NCBI GenBank assembly: GCA_027493875.1 | Contig: JAOSJX010000009.1 | Coordinates: 45,162-109,161 of the forward strand | Source of the DNA: Deltaproteobacteria bacterium | GTDB lineage: Bacteria; Lernaellota; Lernaellaia; JACKCT01 | DNA length: 64,000 nt | Direction of reading: 5' to 3' | In this document: positions 17,426 to 27,673 of the stretch, piece after piece | Layout: each line of letters starts with the position of its first letter | Numbering within the stretch: position 1 is the first letter of the stretch | Translations under genes and position numbers: made by a program | The notes under the pieces: model-generated | Told to the model about the DNA's origin: nothing | Database searches by the model: none | Seen by the model: only the letters and a program-made list of their open reading frames with translations

Positions 17426-18910
17426 ATGAACGATCACGAGACCTCGCCGGCCACCGGTGCGCCGGACGATAAGCGCACCGTTCTAACCTTCTGGGAAAAG
17501 TTCACTTACTCGCTCGGCGAAACGGGGGTGTCATTGTCCCCCGCGATCATCGTGGGTTGGATCATCTATTTCTATACGGGCCGGCTCGACGCCAACGAGC
17601 AGCGCATCGTTCTTGTTTCGGCGGGCGCGCTGTCGTTTTTGAATTTCTTCGGCCGGCTCGTGGATTCGCTGGCCGATCCGCTGGTCGGCTTCTATTCGGA
17701 CAAGTGGAATTTCAAATGGGGACGGCGCATTCCGTGGGTCGTCTTCGGAACGCCCTTTCTCGCGCTGTTCTCGATTCTCCTGTGGTTTCCGCCGACCGGC
17801 GACGGCCTCGGTGATATTTTCTTTCGCGTCGGGGTCGGCGATTTCTCGATCCCGGTCACCACAAACTTCTTCTGGATCGCGCTCAACCTCGCGGGCTTCT
17901 GGTTTTTCTATACGGTGGTCGTCGCGCCGTATTTGTCCCTGCTGCCGGAGATTACGCCGTACAACTGGGAACGTCTCAAGGTTTCCGAAGCCATGGCTTA
18001 CAACGACGTCGTCGGCATGGTCATCGGCACCATCGGCCTCGGCGCGGTGCTCACCGCGTTTTCGGGAGGTCTTGACCTAGGCTTCTTCAAGTTTTCCAAC
18101 GGCTACGAGGTCGGCTCGGTGATGATCGCCGTGGTTTTTTCCTTGACCTTCTTCGCCAGTGTCGCGCTGGTGCGCGAGAAACCGTTCAACCAGTCCAAAG
18201 CGGTCCCCTTCCATTTCTTTCAGGCGATGAAGGAAAGTTTTCAGAATCCGTCGTTTCCTCATTACGTCGTCGCCGTCAGCGCCGTGCGTTTGGGCGTTGA
18301 CGTGATCGTCGCGATCATTCCCTTTCTCATCGTGAACATCGTCGGCATGAGCGAAGGCGCGGCCGGCGGATTGCAGGGATTCATCGTGCTCGGCTCCGCG
18401 CTTATGTTTCCGCTGGTGTCCTCGCTGTCGAACAAGCACGGCAAGAAGAAGATGTTTTCGCTGGGCCTGTTCTGGTTTGCGGCGTGCGTTCTTCTGCTCA
18501 CGCCGGTGCTTCATTTTCCCTTCCTCGGCTCCGCCATTGCGGGCGTTGCGGCGATCTTCGGCCGGTCGATGAGCGCGACCGACATCATGTTTGCGCACTG
18601 CTGCGTCGTGATGGCGGCCATCGCCGTTCCGGTGAGCACGCAGTTCGTGCTGCCGCGCGCGATCTATGCGGACGTCATCGACATGGACGAGGAACGCACC
18701 GGTTACCGCCGCGAAGCGATGTATAACGGCATGGAAGGACTCATCACCAAGTTCGCCGCCGGCATCGCCGGCGCGATCGTCCCCCTCCTCATCGAACACC
18801 TCGGCGGCTCTCCGGGCCGCCCCTGGGGCGTGCTGGCCGCGCCGATTTTTTGCGCCCTCAGCCTGTGGGGCGCGTGGTGGGTGTTTAAGGGGTATCCGAT
18901 CGAGAAGTAG
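17426..18910 (+). CDS. GPH-family sugar:cation symporter (MFS superfamily)
   Basis: 494 residues, intact, with about 12 membrane segments. The hallmark SLADPLVGFYSDKWNFKWGR with RRIPWVVFGTP between helices 2 and 3 identifies the glycoside-pentoside-hexuronide:cation family. VVVAPYLSLLPEITPYNWER, and DMDEERTGYRREAMYNGMEG late in the protein, also match. It should import a sugar or glycoside with H+ or Na+. The GH4 glycosidase gene lies nearby on the opposite strand, but no common operon exists. Confidence 0.88.
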   Translation: MNDHETSPATGAPDDKRTVLTFWEKFTYSLGETGVSLSPAIIVGWIIYFYTGRLDANEQRIVLVSAGALSFLNFFGRLVDSLADPLVGFYSDKWNFKWGRRIPWVVFGTPFLALFSILLWFPPTGDGLGDIFFRVGVGDFSIPVTTNFFWIALNLAGFWFFYTVVVAPYLSLLPEITPYNWERLKVSEAMAYNDVVGMVIGTIGLGAVLTAFSGGLDLGFFKFSNGYEVGSVMIAVVFSLTFFASVALVREKPFNQSKAVPFHFFQAMKESFQNPSFPHYVVAVSAVRLGVDVIVAIIPFLIVNIVGMSEGAAGGLQGFIVLGSALMFPLVSSLSNKHGKKKMFSLGLFWFAACVLLLTPVLHFPFLGSAIAGVAAIFGRSMSATDIMFAHCCVVMAAIAVPVSTQFVLPRAIYADVIDMDEERTGYRREAMYNGMEGLITKFAAGIAGAIVPLLIEHLGGSPGRPWGVLAAPIFCALSLWGAWWVFKGYPIEK

Positions 18911-18918
18911 GTGTGGAG

Positions 18919-19005
18919 GTTACAGGCGGCAGGCAGCAGGCGGCAGGCTACAGGCGGCAGGCTACAGGCGGCAGGCTACAGGCGGCAGGCTACAGCCGGC
19001 AGGCG
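18919..19005 (+). repeat. CAGGCTACAGGCGG tandem array upstream of S23-like gene
   Basis: A regular 14-bp unit (GGCTACAGGCGGCA) repeated about five times with small changes. The inverted form of the unit occurs after the S23-like gene at 19414-19449, and a related array lies at 11922-11979. Confidence 0.85.
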
Positions 19006-19022
19006 TTAGAAGGGGACAACAC

Positions 19023-19388
19023 ATGCGCGATCACACAAAGTTAAGAGCGTTTCAACTTGCGGATGAATTGGCTCTTGAGATCTATCGCGTAACTGCGGAC
19101 TTCCCAACTTCGGAACGGTTTGGTCTCGCGAGTCAACTCCGACGATGCGGTGTTTCCATCGCATCCAATATTGTTGAAGGGTGCGCAAGAAAAACACAGG
19201 CCGAATACGCTCGATTTATCGAAGTCGCCTTCGGCTCCGCGAAGGAATTGCAGTACGAACTCTCTCTTGTTTTTCGCCTCGGTTATCTCAAACGCGCCGA
19301 CAGTGATCCCGTTTCGGCGCTCGCCGATGAAACAGCCGCCGTTCTTGCCGGTTTGCTAAAAAAGATGGGTATGAAACAAACCGCGTGA
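19023..19388 (+). CDS. S23/IVP-type four-helix bundle protein
   Basis: 121 residues. HTKLRAFQLADELALEIYRV, FGLASQLRRCGVSIASNIVE, GCARKTQAEYARFIEVAFGS and KELQYELSLVFRLGYLK are the four-helix pattern of the 23S-rRNA intervening-sequence protein family, related to Avd of diversity-generating retroelements. No reverse transcriptase is present in the window. The gene stands alone between arrays of the CAGGCTAC repeat in opposite orientations. The ATG at 19023 has AAGGGGACA upstream. Function outside rRNA inserts is unknown. Confidence 0.88.
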   Translation: MRDHTKLRAFQLADELALEIYRVTADFPTSERFGLASQLRRCGVSIASNIVEGCARKTQAEYARFIEVAFGSAKELQYELSLVFRLGYLKRADSDPVSALADETAAVLAGLLKKMGMKQTA

Positions 19389-19413
19389 AGAACCTGTCAT
19401 CATCGCGCACCCA

Positions 19414-19449
19414 TGCAGCCTGTAGCCTGTAGCCTGCGGCCTGCAGCCT
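19414..19449 (-). repeat. Inverted CAGGCTAC array downstream of S23-like gene
   Basis: Reads GCAGCCTGTAGCCTGTAGCC and continues similarly: the complement of the unit at 18919-19005. It abuts the stop codon of the GH4 gene. Confidence 0.8.
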
Positions 19450-20718
19450 CTACGAATAACTCAAGTTATTCGTCTTCAACAGGTCGTCGAGCACGTCGCT
19501 CGCGCGCTCCGACTTCGGCCCGAGGGGGTTGGTGATGAGCGCGCGGAACGCGGCGGCGCGGCTCTTTTTGAGCGCGGCCTCGACCGTGAGTTCCTCATAA
19601 GCTTTGACGGCTTGAATGAGCGCGCGGATGGACGGCTCGAGCGGCTCCGTCGGCACGGGCGTGACGCCGTCGCGTCCGATACGGCACGGGATCTCGACCA
19701 CGTTGGACGCGGGCAGATCCGGAACGGCGCCTTCGTTGCGCGTGTTGACGGTATGCTCGGCGCCGGTATCGCCGGCGATGGCCTCGACGATCTCCACGGC
19801 GATTTTCGAGTAATACGCGCCGCCGCGCTGTTCGAGCTCTTTCGGCTTCGTGGCGAGATTCGGATCCTGATACTGCGCGAGCAGCGCTTTTTCGATGTCC
19901 ATCACTTCTTGCGCGCGGCTTTTCTTTTTGGCTTTCAGTTCGGCGAGCACGGACGGCGTGTTGTAGAAGTAGCGGCAGTAATAGAGCGGCACCTGGCCGA
20001 GCGCGCGGATGAGCTCCGGGTTGTACTGGATGTCCGGAATGTTCTTCGGGCCTTCCTCGCCGGCGAGAAAATCGAGGAGCCGCGCGGTGATATCCTCGCC
20101 CTTCACGATCACCCGACGCACCCAACCGAGGTGATTGAGGCCGACGGAATCCATCTGCACGTCGGCGTCGTCCACGCCGAGGTGTTTGGCGATCATCATC
20201 TTCATGTCGATCGGCACGTTGCAAAGACCGATGCACCGCGACACGCCGGTGTGGTTGAGGATCGCCTCGGTGATGAGACCGGACGGATTCGTAAAATTGA
20301 TGACCCACGCGTTCGGCGCGCGTTTTTCGACGTCGGCGCAGATATCGAGGATGACCGGAATGGTGCGCAGCGCCTTGGCCATGCCGCCGATGCCCGTCGT
20401 CTCCTGACCGATGAGCCCGTGGCGCAGCCCGAGCATGATGTCCTCGTGGCGCGCGGCCTGACCGCCCACGCGGAACTGGGTGAGGACGAAATCGGCGCCG
20501 TCGATCGCTTCGACGCGCGCGGCCGTCGTTGTGAGTTTGAACGGGTTGCCCGCATGCTTGACCATGCGTTTGGCGAAATCGCCGACGACGCGCAGGCGCT
20601 CGCCATCGATGTCCATCAGCACGACCTCGGTCAATCCGAGATCGCCCGCTTTGATAATGAATCCCTCGATGACTTCCGGCGTGTAGGTGCTGCCGCCGCC
20701 GATGATTCCGATTTTCAT
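19450..20718 (-). CDS. GH4-family 6-phospho-beta-glucosidase-like enzyme
   Basis: 422 residues. GH4 enzymes cleave (phospho)glycosides by NAD+-dependent redox elimination with a divalent metal. MKIGIIGGGSTYTPEVIEGF is the nucleotide-binding start; FTNPSGLITEAILNHTGVSR and GLCNVPIDMKMMIAKHLGVD carry the metal-binding Cys, and VGLNHLGWVRRVIVKGED the His. QYNPELIRALGQVPLYYCRY and the C-terminal VVEIPCRIGRDG fit the 6-phospho-beta-glucosidase branch. ATG 20718 has GGAAAGGA upstream. Intact. The exact sugar is not decided by sequence. Confidence 0.9.
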   Translation of the reverse strand: MKIGIIGGGSTYTPEVIEGFIIKAGDLGLTEVVLMDIDGERLRVVGDFAKRMVKHAGNPFKLTTTAARVEAIDGADFVLTQFRVGGQAARHEDIMLGLRHGLIGQETTGIGGMAKALRTIPVILDICADVEKRAPNAWVINFTNPSGLITEAILNHTGVSRCIGLCNVPIDMKMMIAKHLGVDDADVQMDSVGLNHLGWVRRVIVKGEDITARLLDFLAGEEGPKNIPDIQYNPELIRALGQVPLYYCRYFYNTPSVLAELKAKKKSRAQEVMDIEKALLAQYQDPNLATKPKELEQRGGAYYSKIAVEIVEAIAGDTGAEHTVNTRNEGAVPDLPASNVVEIPCRIGRDGVTPVPTEPLEPSIRALIQAVKAYEELTVEAALKKSRAAAFRALITNPLGPKSERASDVLDDLLKTNNLSYS

Positions 20719-20822
20719 ACGCGCTTCCTTTCCAGTTTCTGATACCGTTCCGCGTGCGTGATAGCACAAGGCCCGGCGCGGCGAAAGCGGGCGCGTTGTG
20801 CGCCGGGGCGGAGGATTTTATC

Positions 20823-21953
20823 ATGGCGTCAACCTCACGAAAGGCCGATGCCATGAAGATCGTTTTCCTTGGGGGCGCCGGCGCGATGGCCGCGGCGTTG
20901 TTGCCGTATCTGCGTGACGATCCGGAGATCACGTCCGTTCTCCTCGCCGACCGCGACGCGGAGGGCGCGCGAAAGAAGGCCGCCGCGTTCGGTCCGAAGT
21001 GTTCGTCCGTTTCCGTGGATGCGACGGATCACGCGTCGTTGGTGGGCACGATGCGCGGCGCGGACGTGGCGATCGGGTACATCGGCCCCTTCTATCGTTT
21101 TGAAAAACCGGTCGCGCAGGCGGCGATCGACGCGGGCGTGCCTTACGTTTCCATCGCGGACGACTACGACGCGTTTCTGTCGGTGTTCGAGCTCGATGAC
21201 GCCGCGAAAAAAGCCGGCGTCAAAATCCTCACCGGTTTCGGCAACTCCCCGGCCTCACGCAGGTGCTCGCAAAAAAAGGATACTTGTCGATGGATACGCC
21301 GGAGGAAATTTCCGTGAACTGGGCGGGCGGCGCGAACGAAGAACTCGGGCCGGCGAACATTCTCCACGTGATGCACTTCATGACCGGCACGACGATTCAG
21401 TGGCGCGACGGCCGCGAGGTCCGCGTTCGCGCGGGCGCCGGACGAAAGCTCGTGCGTTTTCCGGAACCCATCGGCGAGATTCCCGTCTTTTTCACCGGGC
21501 ACGCGGAGTCGGTGACGTTGCCGCGATTTTTGCCGGGATTGCGGAACGTGAGCCTGCACGGCGGCAGCGCGCCGTCGTGGATTTTTTCCGTTCGTCGCGT
21601 TTCTCGCGCGACTGGGTCTCACCAAAACGCATCGGCGGCGCCAAAATCTTCTGCGCGTCGTGACGCCGTTTCTTCCCTTCTTTTCCAGCGCCAAAGATCC
21701 GGACAAATCGGTCGGTCGCGTCGAAGTCCGCGGCCGTCACGATGGCAAACCGGTGGAGCGCGCGTACACCTACGTCGGGCACATCGCCGAAATCACCGGC
21801 ATTCCATGCCTCATCGCCGCGAAATGGGCGGCGAGCGGGCGTTTCAACGTCAAGCCCGGCGGCGTCTACCCCCCCGAACGCATCCTCGACGATCCGGACG
21901 CCTTTCTCGCAGAAGTTCGCGCGCTCGGCGTGGAAATCGAATTTATCGAATAG
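20823..21953 (+). CDS. Saccharopine dehydrogenase-like NAD(P)-binding protein (frameshifted)
   Basis: About 377 residues. MKIVFLGGAGAMAAALLPYL is a Rossmann start, and DVAIGYIGPFYRFEKPVAQA with DAGVPYVSIADDYDAF follow the family pattern. After a break at 21247-21252 comes GYLSMDTPEEISVNWAGGAN, and after a second near the T-run 21582-21587 RVEVRGRHDGKPVERAYTYV with CLIAAKWAASGRFNVKPGGV. The product is probably a saccharopine-dehydrogenase-superfamily oxidoreductase with unknown substrate. GGCGGAGG before ATG 20823 supports this start; ATG 20853 is the alternative. Confidence 0.83.
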
Positions 21954-22097
21954 ATCGAAAATCCCGGTACGTTGCGGGCGCAACTTTTTCCTAACCTTCC
22001 CGCGATTCGCACGGTTTCGTCATGAACTTCCCCGAAGAGGGGTGTCCCCACGGGTATAATGACGCTATTCAGCAACGCGCTCTTGGGGGAAAACGCC

Positions 22098-22403
22098 ATG
22101 CAACAGCTTCCCCACTACTTCATTTCCGCCGCGCGTTTCGACGGCGACGCGGGCCGTCTCCGCAAAGTACGCGCCCACAAAGTTTTTTCGGGGAAAGCCG
22201 CTTCCGACCAGGAAATCGACCGCGACCGCCTTCTCCGCATGATCCGTGCCGGGTATCTGTTCATGACCGTGCGGCGCGACGACGCGGGAAACGTGGACAT
22301 GCGCGCGCCGGTGCGTGCCGTCGAAGTGGAGGGACGGCCCTTCGTCCGCGGTGACACGTTGGCCGCCGAAGGCGACGACCTGGGCGAACTGCCGGCGTTC
22401 TAG
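22098..22403 (+). CDS. DUF3892-like small protein
   Basis: 101 residues. It begins MQQLPHYFISAARFDGDAGR and ends DDLGELPAF; the HYFISAAR start, the DRLLRMIRAGYLFMTV middle and the LP-F end match the DUF3892 pattern. A GGGGGA site precedes ATG 22098. Function unknown. The gene is isolated between the saccharopine-dehydrogenase-like and GGDEF genes. Confidence 0.72.
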   Translation: MQQLPHYFISAARFDGDAGRLRKVRAHKVFSGKAASDQEIDRDRLLRMIRAGYLFMTVRRDDAGNVDMRAPVRAVEVEGRPFVRGDTLAAEGDDLGELPAF

Positions 22404-22757
22404 CGCATCGGCATCCGCCTGGACGGCGCCTTAGTTAGAAGGATGGTGGCCTCGGTAGGTTGCGAGGCAACGATCGCAAACGTGATCCAGCCAATAGAAA
22501 TCTTAGAGATATTGATGGATAAAGAAAAAGAAAGGGAAGGCGATACATACCGGCCGGATTTCGGCCCGGAAGAAGAAGGTGCGTCCATGGAATTTCCGTG
22601 GCAGCAAGTTCGCCGCCCGCCCGATTTGCCCTCGTTTTCTCCGGGAAAACTTTCATCGCGTCCAGGACGATCCTAAACGAGAACGATCTCACGGGCCGGC
22701 CTCCGATTTCGGGTGGCTCGCGGATTCCCATCGGCAAAACGCCGCCGCCGGCATTCC
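22404..22757. other. Stretch without confident gene
   Basis: An open frame on the plus strand crosses it (22443-22676, acidic, containing DKEKEREGDTYRPDFGPEEE) but no family or signal is recognisable. The 5' end of the GGDEF gene may extend into it. Confidence 0.4.
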
Positions 22758-23717
22758 CGTTGTCCGCGTTCTCCTGATCGAAGACGACGCGGCGGATGTT
22801 CTTCTCGCGCGAACGCATCTCGATCACTGGAAAGCCCATCGTTTTCAACTAACCTGCATCACCCGGTTATCGAAACTGGCGAACATCCTGCGGCGCGGCC
22901 CCTTCGACGTCGCCCTCCTCGACCTGTCCCTTCCCGACAGCCGCGGTTTGGATACGCTCGCCGAGGCGTCCACCCGGCTCGTCGGCACGCCGATCATCGT
23001 CCTGACCGCGCTCAACGATCACGAAGTCGGGATGAAGGCGATGCGGCAAGGCGCGCAGGACTATCTCGTCAAGGGAACGAACGACATGCTCGCGCTGGCC
23101 CGGACCATCCTGCACACAATGGAACGCGTGCGTCTGAAAGAGGAGATCGAGCGCGCGGCGCTTTTCGACGAACTGACGGGCATTCCCAACCGTCATCTCT
23201 TCACGGACCGCCTCGAACGCGCGCTACGCCGCGCCGCCCGCGATCCCGGGCGCGACTACCTTTGCCTCGCCTATTTCGACCTCGACGGTTTCAAGCCCGT
23301 TAACGATACGTTCGGCCATCAAGCCGGCGACACCTTGTTGGCCGGCGTGGCCGCGCGGCTGGCGGACGCGATCCGGAGTTCGGACACGATCGCCCGGCTC
23401 GGGGGGACGAGCTGGCCGGCGTTTTCGAGCATGTCGGCGGCCCGAAGCAAGCGTTGGAAATGGTGGAGGAGCTTCGCCGAAGCGTCACCGAGCCCTACGT
23501 TCTCAACGTTCCGGGGCACGAGCAGGTCTTGAACGTCACGGTCGGGATGAGCGCCGGCATCGCGCTGTATCCATTCCACGCCGACGACCGCACGGCGCTC
23601 ATCGCCGCCGCGGACCGCGCCATGTACGAAGCGAAATCGCGGGGCGGCAACCGGTGCGTCGTTTACGCGCCGCCCGGCTCGGGCCCGCGCGGCAGCGAAA
23701 CCACGTCGAACCAATAG
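22579..23717 (+). CDS. Response regulator with GGDEF-like domain (frameshifted)
   Basis: A receiver domain begins near 22758: VRVLLIEDDAADVLLARTHL, the phosphoacceptor Asp in FDVALLDLSLPDSRG, then PIIVLTALNDHEVG and QDYLVKG. The diguanylate cyclase domain follows: AALFDELTGIPNRHLFTDRL, YFDLDGFKPVNDTFGHQAGD and a signature that reads RLGGDELAGVFE once one base is restored to the G-run 23401-23406. The signature is therefore GGDEL rather than GGDEF. The end is [20 protein letters not shown]. Its 3' end overlaps the convergent regulator gene by 55 bp. The start is uncertain; sequence before 22750 has little coding character. Confidence 0.83.
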
Positions 23718-24137
23718 TGGTAAAGTTCGCGGATGACCCGGACGAGACGTCCCATCTCCACCGGCTTGGTGACGAACGCGTTGGCGCCCAGGGCGTAGCA
23801 ACGCTCGACGTCTTCCGGCTGTTCGGACGTCGTCAAAACGACCACGGGCAGCCGCTTCAACCCTTCTTGCGAACGAATCTCCTCGATCACTTCCATTCCG
23901 TCCTTCCGCGGCATGTTGAGATCGAGCAGGACCAATCCCGGCGCGGGGTAGCGCGCCGCGTCCGCGTATTGTTCCCGGCGGAGAAGATAGGCCAGCAACT
24001 GATCTCCGTTTTCCACCATGCGAACGCGATCGCCGAGCCCCGCGTCGCGAAAAGGCGCGTTCCAATAGTGCGCGGTCGCCCACGTCGTCCTCGGCGACGA
24101 GCACCGTGCCGCCGGCTTGCCGATCACGTTCCGTCAT
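23663..24137 (-). CDS. Rcp1-like single-domain response regulator (frameshifted)
   Basis: About 158 residues. [20 protein letters not shown] supplies the acidic pocket, [20 protein letters not shown] the phosphoacceptor Asp, and [20 protein letters not shown] with [15 protein letters not shown] the Thr and Lys. The expanded loop after DMPR-KDG is typical of Rcp1 regulators, which partner phytochrome-like kinases. An extra base in the A-run 24050-24053 breaks the frame. Its ATG at 24137 lies inside the kinase gene's last codons (14-bp overlap), so this is its partner. Confidence 0.88.
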
Positions 24138-25636
24138 GTTTTTCCGCCGGAACCGGGAGAAAAACCGAGAAGACCGACCCGACGCCCGGGCGGCTCGACA
24201 CGCCGATCGCCCCGCTGTGGCGCTGGACGATCTTTTGGCAGATGGAAAGCCCGATCCCGGTTCCCCGTATTCGTCGCGTCCGTGCAAACGTTCAAAGGGC
24301 TCAAAAATCCGCTTGGCATGGCGCTCTTCGATCCCGATTCCGTTATCCTCAACGTCAATGCGAAAATATTTAAACCCCGGCAAAGGCCGGGCGCCGCGTT
24401 TGTTTCCTCGGCGCGGACTGTGATGTGGGGCGGCCTTCCCTCCGCTTTGTACTTCAACGCGTTACCGACGAGGTTCTGAAAAAGCTGGCGAATCATCGTC
24501 ACGTCGGCCTCCACGGCCGGCAACGGCCCGACGTCGATGCGCGCGCCGTGCTCCTGAACCGCCAGCGACAGATCGCCGAGGACCGCGTCCATCACCACGT
24601 TCAGGCTGACGAGCGCCCGCGTCTTGGGCCGCGCGTCCACGCGCGCGTAGGTCAACAGATCGCGGATGAAGCGCTGCATCCGCTCGGCCGCGTCGACCAT
24701 GAAATCGAGATACCGGCGGCCCTCCTCGTCCAGCGCCGGCCGCGGTAGTCGTCGCGGATGAGGCCGCCGAACGCCTGAATTTTCCGTAGCGGTTCGGAAA
24801 GATCGTGCCCGGCCACCTGCGCGAACCGGGCGAGCTCCTCGTTGGACCGCGCGAGATCCTCGGCGGCGTGGCGGAGTTTCTCTTCGGCGTTTTTGCGGTC
24901 GGTGATGTCGCGGATGATCCCGACAAAAAGGCCGGCCGCCTTCGCGCATTTCCCCACGGAGAGCTCCATGGGAAAGATTCGGCCGTCTTTCCGCTGGCCT
25001 TCCACTTCGCGCCCGATGCCGATGATGCGCCGCTCCCCGGTGTCCAAGTAGTGACGAATGTAGCTGTCGTGCTCACGCCGATAATGTTGCGGCATCAGCA
25101 TCCGGATATTTTTTTCCCACGGTTTCCTCCGGCGCGTAGCCGAACAGTTTGACGCACGCGGGGTTGTAAATTTGAATCGTGCCCGCGTCGTCGATCACGA
25201 TGATGCCGTCCACCGCGGTCTCGAGCAGCGTGCGCCACCGGGCCTCGCGGCCCGCTTCGCGCGCACTCGCCTGTTGGCGCAACCGCGACATGACGGCGAC
25301 CAGCCAAACGGCGACGATCGCCACGACGCGATTCATCGCGACGAGCGCGAGATTTTTATCCCCGGGAGACAGCGGCACGCCGGCGAGGACCAGGACCGTC
25401 GCCCCTCCGGCGAACAAGTAGGCGACGGCCCATCGCGACCTCACCCAGAGGGAGGCGGGAATCAGCGCGGCGTAGAGGACGGGAACCACGATGCCGGCGG
25501 GCGTCATGGCGTCGAGGTAAAAAACCCCCGCCGCGGCCAGGACCACGATCCAAACCGGTTTTCTCGAACCTTCCGGCTCGCGGGATTCGATCACGGCGGC
25601 CGAACGCAAGGATTCCCCTGTTGCGGCCCCGGTCAC
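24124..25636 (-). CDS. Membrane PAS sensor histidine kinase (frameshifted)
   Basis: About 505 residues. Three to four N-terminal membrane helices ([56 protein letters not shown]) precede two PAS-like regions ([20 protein letters not shown] and a PAC segment [15 protein letters not shown]). The dimerisation helix has the phosphoacceptor His in [20 protein letters not shown], a form shared with phytochrome-type kinases. The ATPase domain shows [13 protein letters not shown] and [20 protein letters not shown]. At least four frameshifts are present. The GTG start 25636 is the first in frame before the membrane region. Stimulus unknown. Confidence 0.86.
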
Positions 25637-25693
25637 AGGACAGGGCCGATTCCTTATTATCCGTCCCGCGTCTCGGAGGATCGGTGTCCGGGC

Positions 25694-27524
25694 TTACTCG
25701 ACGGTCACGCTCTTGGCGAGGTTGCGCGGCTGGTCGACGTCCAGTGCCCTGGATATCGGCGATGTGATACGCGAGCAGTTGCAGGGGCAGGACGGTCAGC
25801 ATGGGCGTCAGCAGCGGCGGGCAGTGCGGGATTTCGACGACGTGGTCGCTGCGGTCGCGCAGCGCCGTGTCGCCGCGCGTGACGATGGACAATACCTTGC
25901 CGCCGCGCGCTTTGGCTTCCTCGACGTTGGAGAGCATCTTGTCGTAGGTCGGCGCGTGCGGCGCGATCGCCACGACAAGCATTTCCTCGTCGATGAGCGC
26001 GATGGGGCCGTGCTTCATTTCGCCGGCCGCGTACCCCTCGGCGTGAAGGTAGCTGATCTCCTTAAGCTTCAGCGCGCCTTCGAGCGCGATGTAGTGGTTC
26101 AGATGGCGTCCGATGAAAAGGAACCCGCGCAATCCCCGCGTCCAGCGCGCGACGTCGCGGATCGCTTTTTCGTGGGACAACAGGTCCTGAATGTGGAAGG
26201 GCATCCGCGACAACTCTTCCAGATATTCCGCCGCCGCGCTTTCTTCCAAAAATCCGTTGCGCCGCCCAAGCCAAACGGCGAGCTGGAAGAGGACGACGAT
26301 CTGCGTGAGAAACGCTTTGGTCGACGCGACGCCGATTTCCGGGCCCGCGTTCGTGTAGCACACCGCGTCCGCGGTGCGGGCGATGGACGATTCGGGCACG
26401 TTGCAGATCGCCACCGAGAGCGCCCCCGCTTTTTGGCCTCACGCAGGCTCGCCAGCGTGTCCGCCGTCTCGCCGGACTGCGACACCACCACGCACAGCGT
26501 TCCCGGCGCCACGATCGGATCGCGGTAGCGGTATTCGCTGCCCAGATCGACCTCGCACGGAATGCCGGTGAGCGTTTCGATGAAAATGCGTCCGATCTGC
26601 GCGGCGTGCCACGCGGTGCCGCACGCGATGAGCGTCACGCGCTGCACGTCCACGGCGTTGATCATTTCCATGCCGCCCTCGTCGAAGTGCACGTTGCCGT
26701 CGGGCAGTTGGAAGCGCCCTCCATCGCGGAGATCATGGCCCGCGGCTGCTCGTGAATCTCCTTGTGCATGAAATGCTTGTGGCCCTCTTTTTTCCGCGGC
26801 CACCGGATTCCAGTCGATCGTTTTGGGGCGCAACGGCACGGGCTGGCCGTCGCGGTCGAAAATGCGGACCTCGTCCCGCGTGGATCAGCGCGAACTCGTC
26901 GTCCTCCAGGTACTGCACCTTGTTGGTGTGCGCGAGCAGCGCCGTCACGTCGGAGGCGACGAACATTTCGCCGTCGCCGATGCCGATGATAAGCGGGCTC
27001 GACCGGCGCGCGACGACCATTTGATCCGGGTGGTCCTTGCTCACCACGAGCAGCGCGTACACGCCGTCCACGCGGGTCAATGCCTCGCGAACGCACGCGA
27101 GTAAATCGCGGCCGGGCTTTTTCGCTTCCTGAATCAGATGCGCGACGATTTCGGTGTCCGTTTCGCTGGCGAAAGTCCGCCCGTTGCCGCTCAGTTCGTC
27201 GCGAAGGTCCACGTGGTTTTCGATGATGCCGTTATGAACAATGGCGATGCCGTCGACGATGTGCGGATGTGCATTGTTCTCCGAGGGGCGGCCGTGCGTG
27301 GCCCAGCGCGTGTGGCCGATGCCGAGCGTGCCTTCGAGGGGGTCGTCGAGCAGGCTGCTTTCCAGGTTGACCAGTTTGCCGACCGCCCGGCGCAGCAGGA
27401 TGTCGCCGCCGTTCACCAACGCGACGCCGGCCGAATCGTAACCGCGGTATTCGAGCTTTTTCAGGCCGTCGAGCAGGATTTCGGTGGCGTTTTTCGCCCC
27501 GAGATAACCCATAATGCCGCACAT
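25694..27524 (-). CDS. glmS: Glutamine-fructose-6-phosphate aminotransferase (frameshifted)
   Basis: About 610 residues; makes glucosamine-6-phosphate for peptidoglycan and LPS. The N-terminal glutaminase has the nucleophile Cys2 (MCGIMGYLGAKNATEILLDG), GIGHTRWATHGRPSENNAHP and NGIIENHVDLRDEL. The isomerase domain shows ACGTAWHAAQIG, GTLCVVVSQSGETADTL, CNVPESSIARTADAVCYTNA and YAAGEMKHGPIALIDEEMLV. The proper end is DQPRNLAKSVTVE. About five indels break the frame (for example near 25752, 26432, 26795 and 26880). The ATG at 27524 has GGGGGAA upstream. Confidence 0.95.
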
Positions 27525-27673
27525 GGATGGTTCCCCCGAAGAAGAGGTCTCGTGCCTTATTCGGCCGGTCGGTGGAACAAATTTACCACGAGCGCGCGAG
27601 ACCGTGAACCGCGTCGCGCGCCGGGTGGGACGACCTTGACACCTTTTCGCGCCGGGTGGTACGCCCGGAAGCG

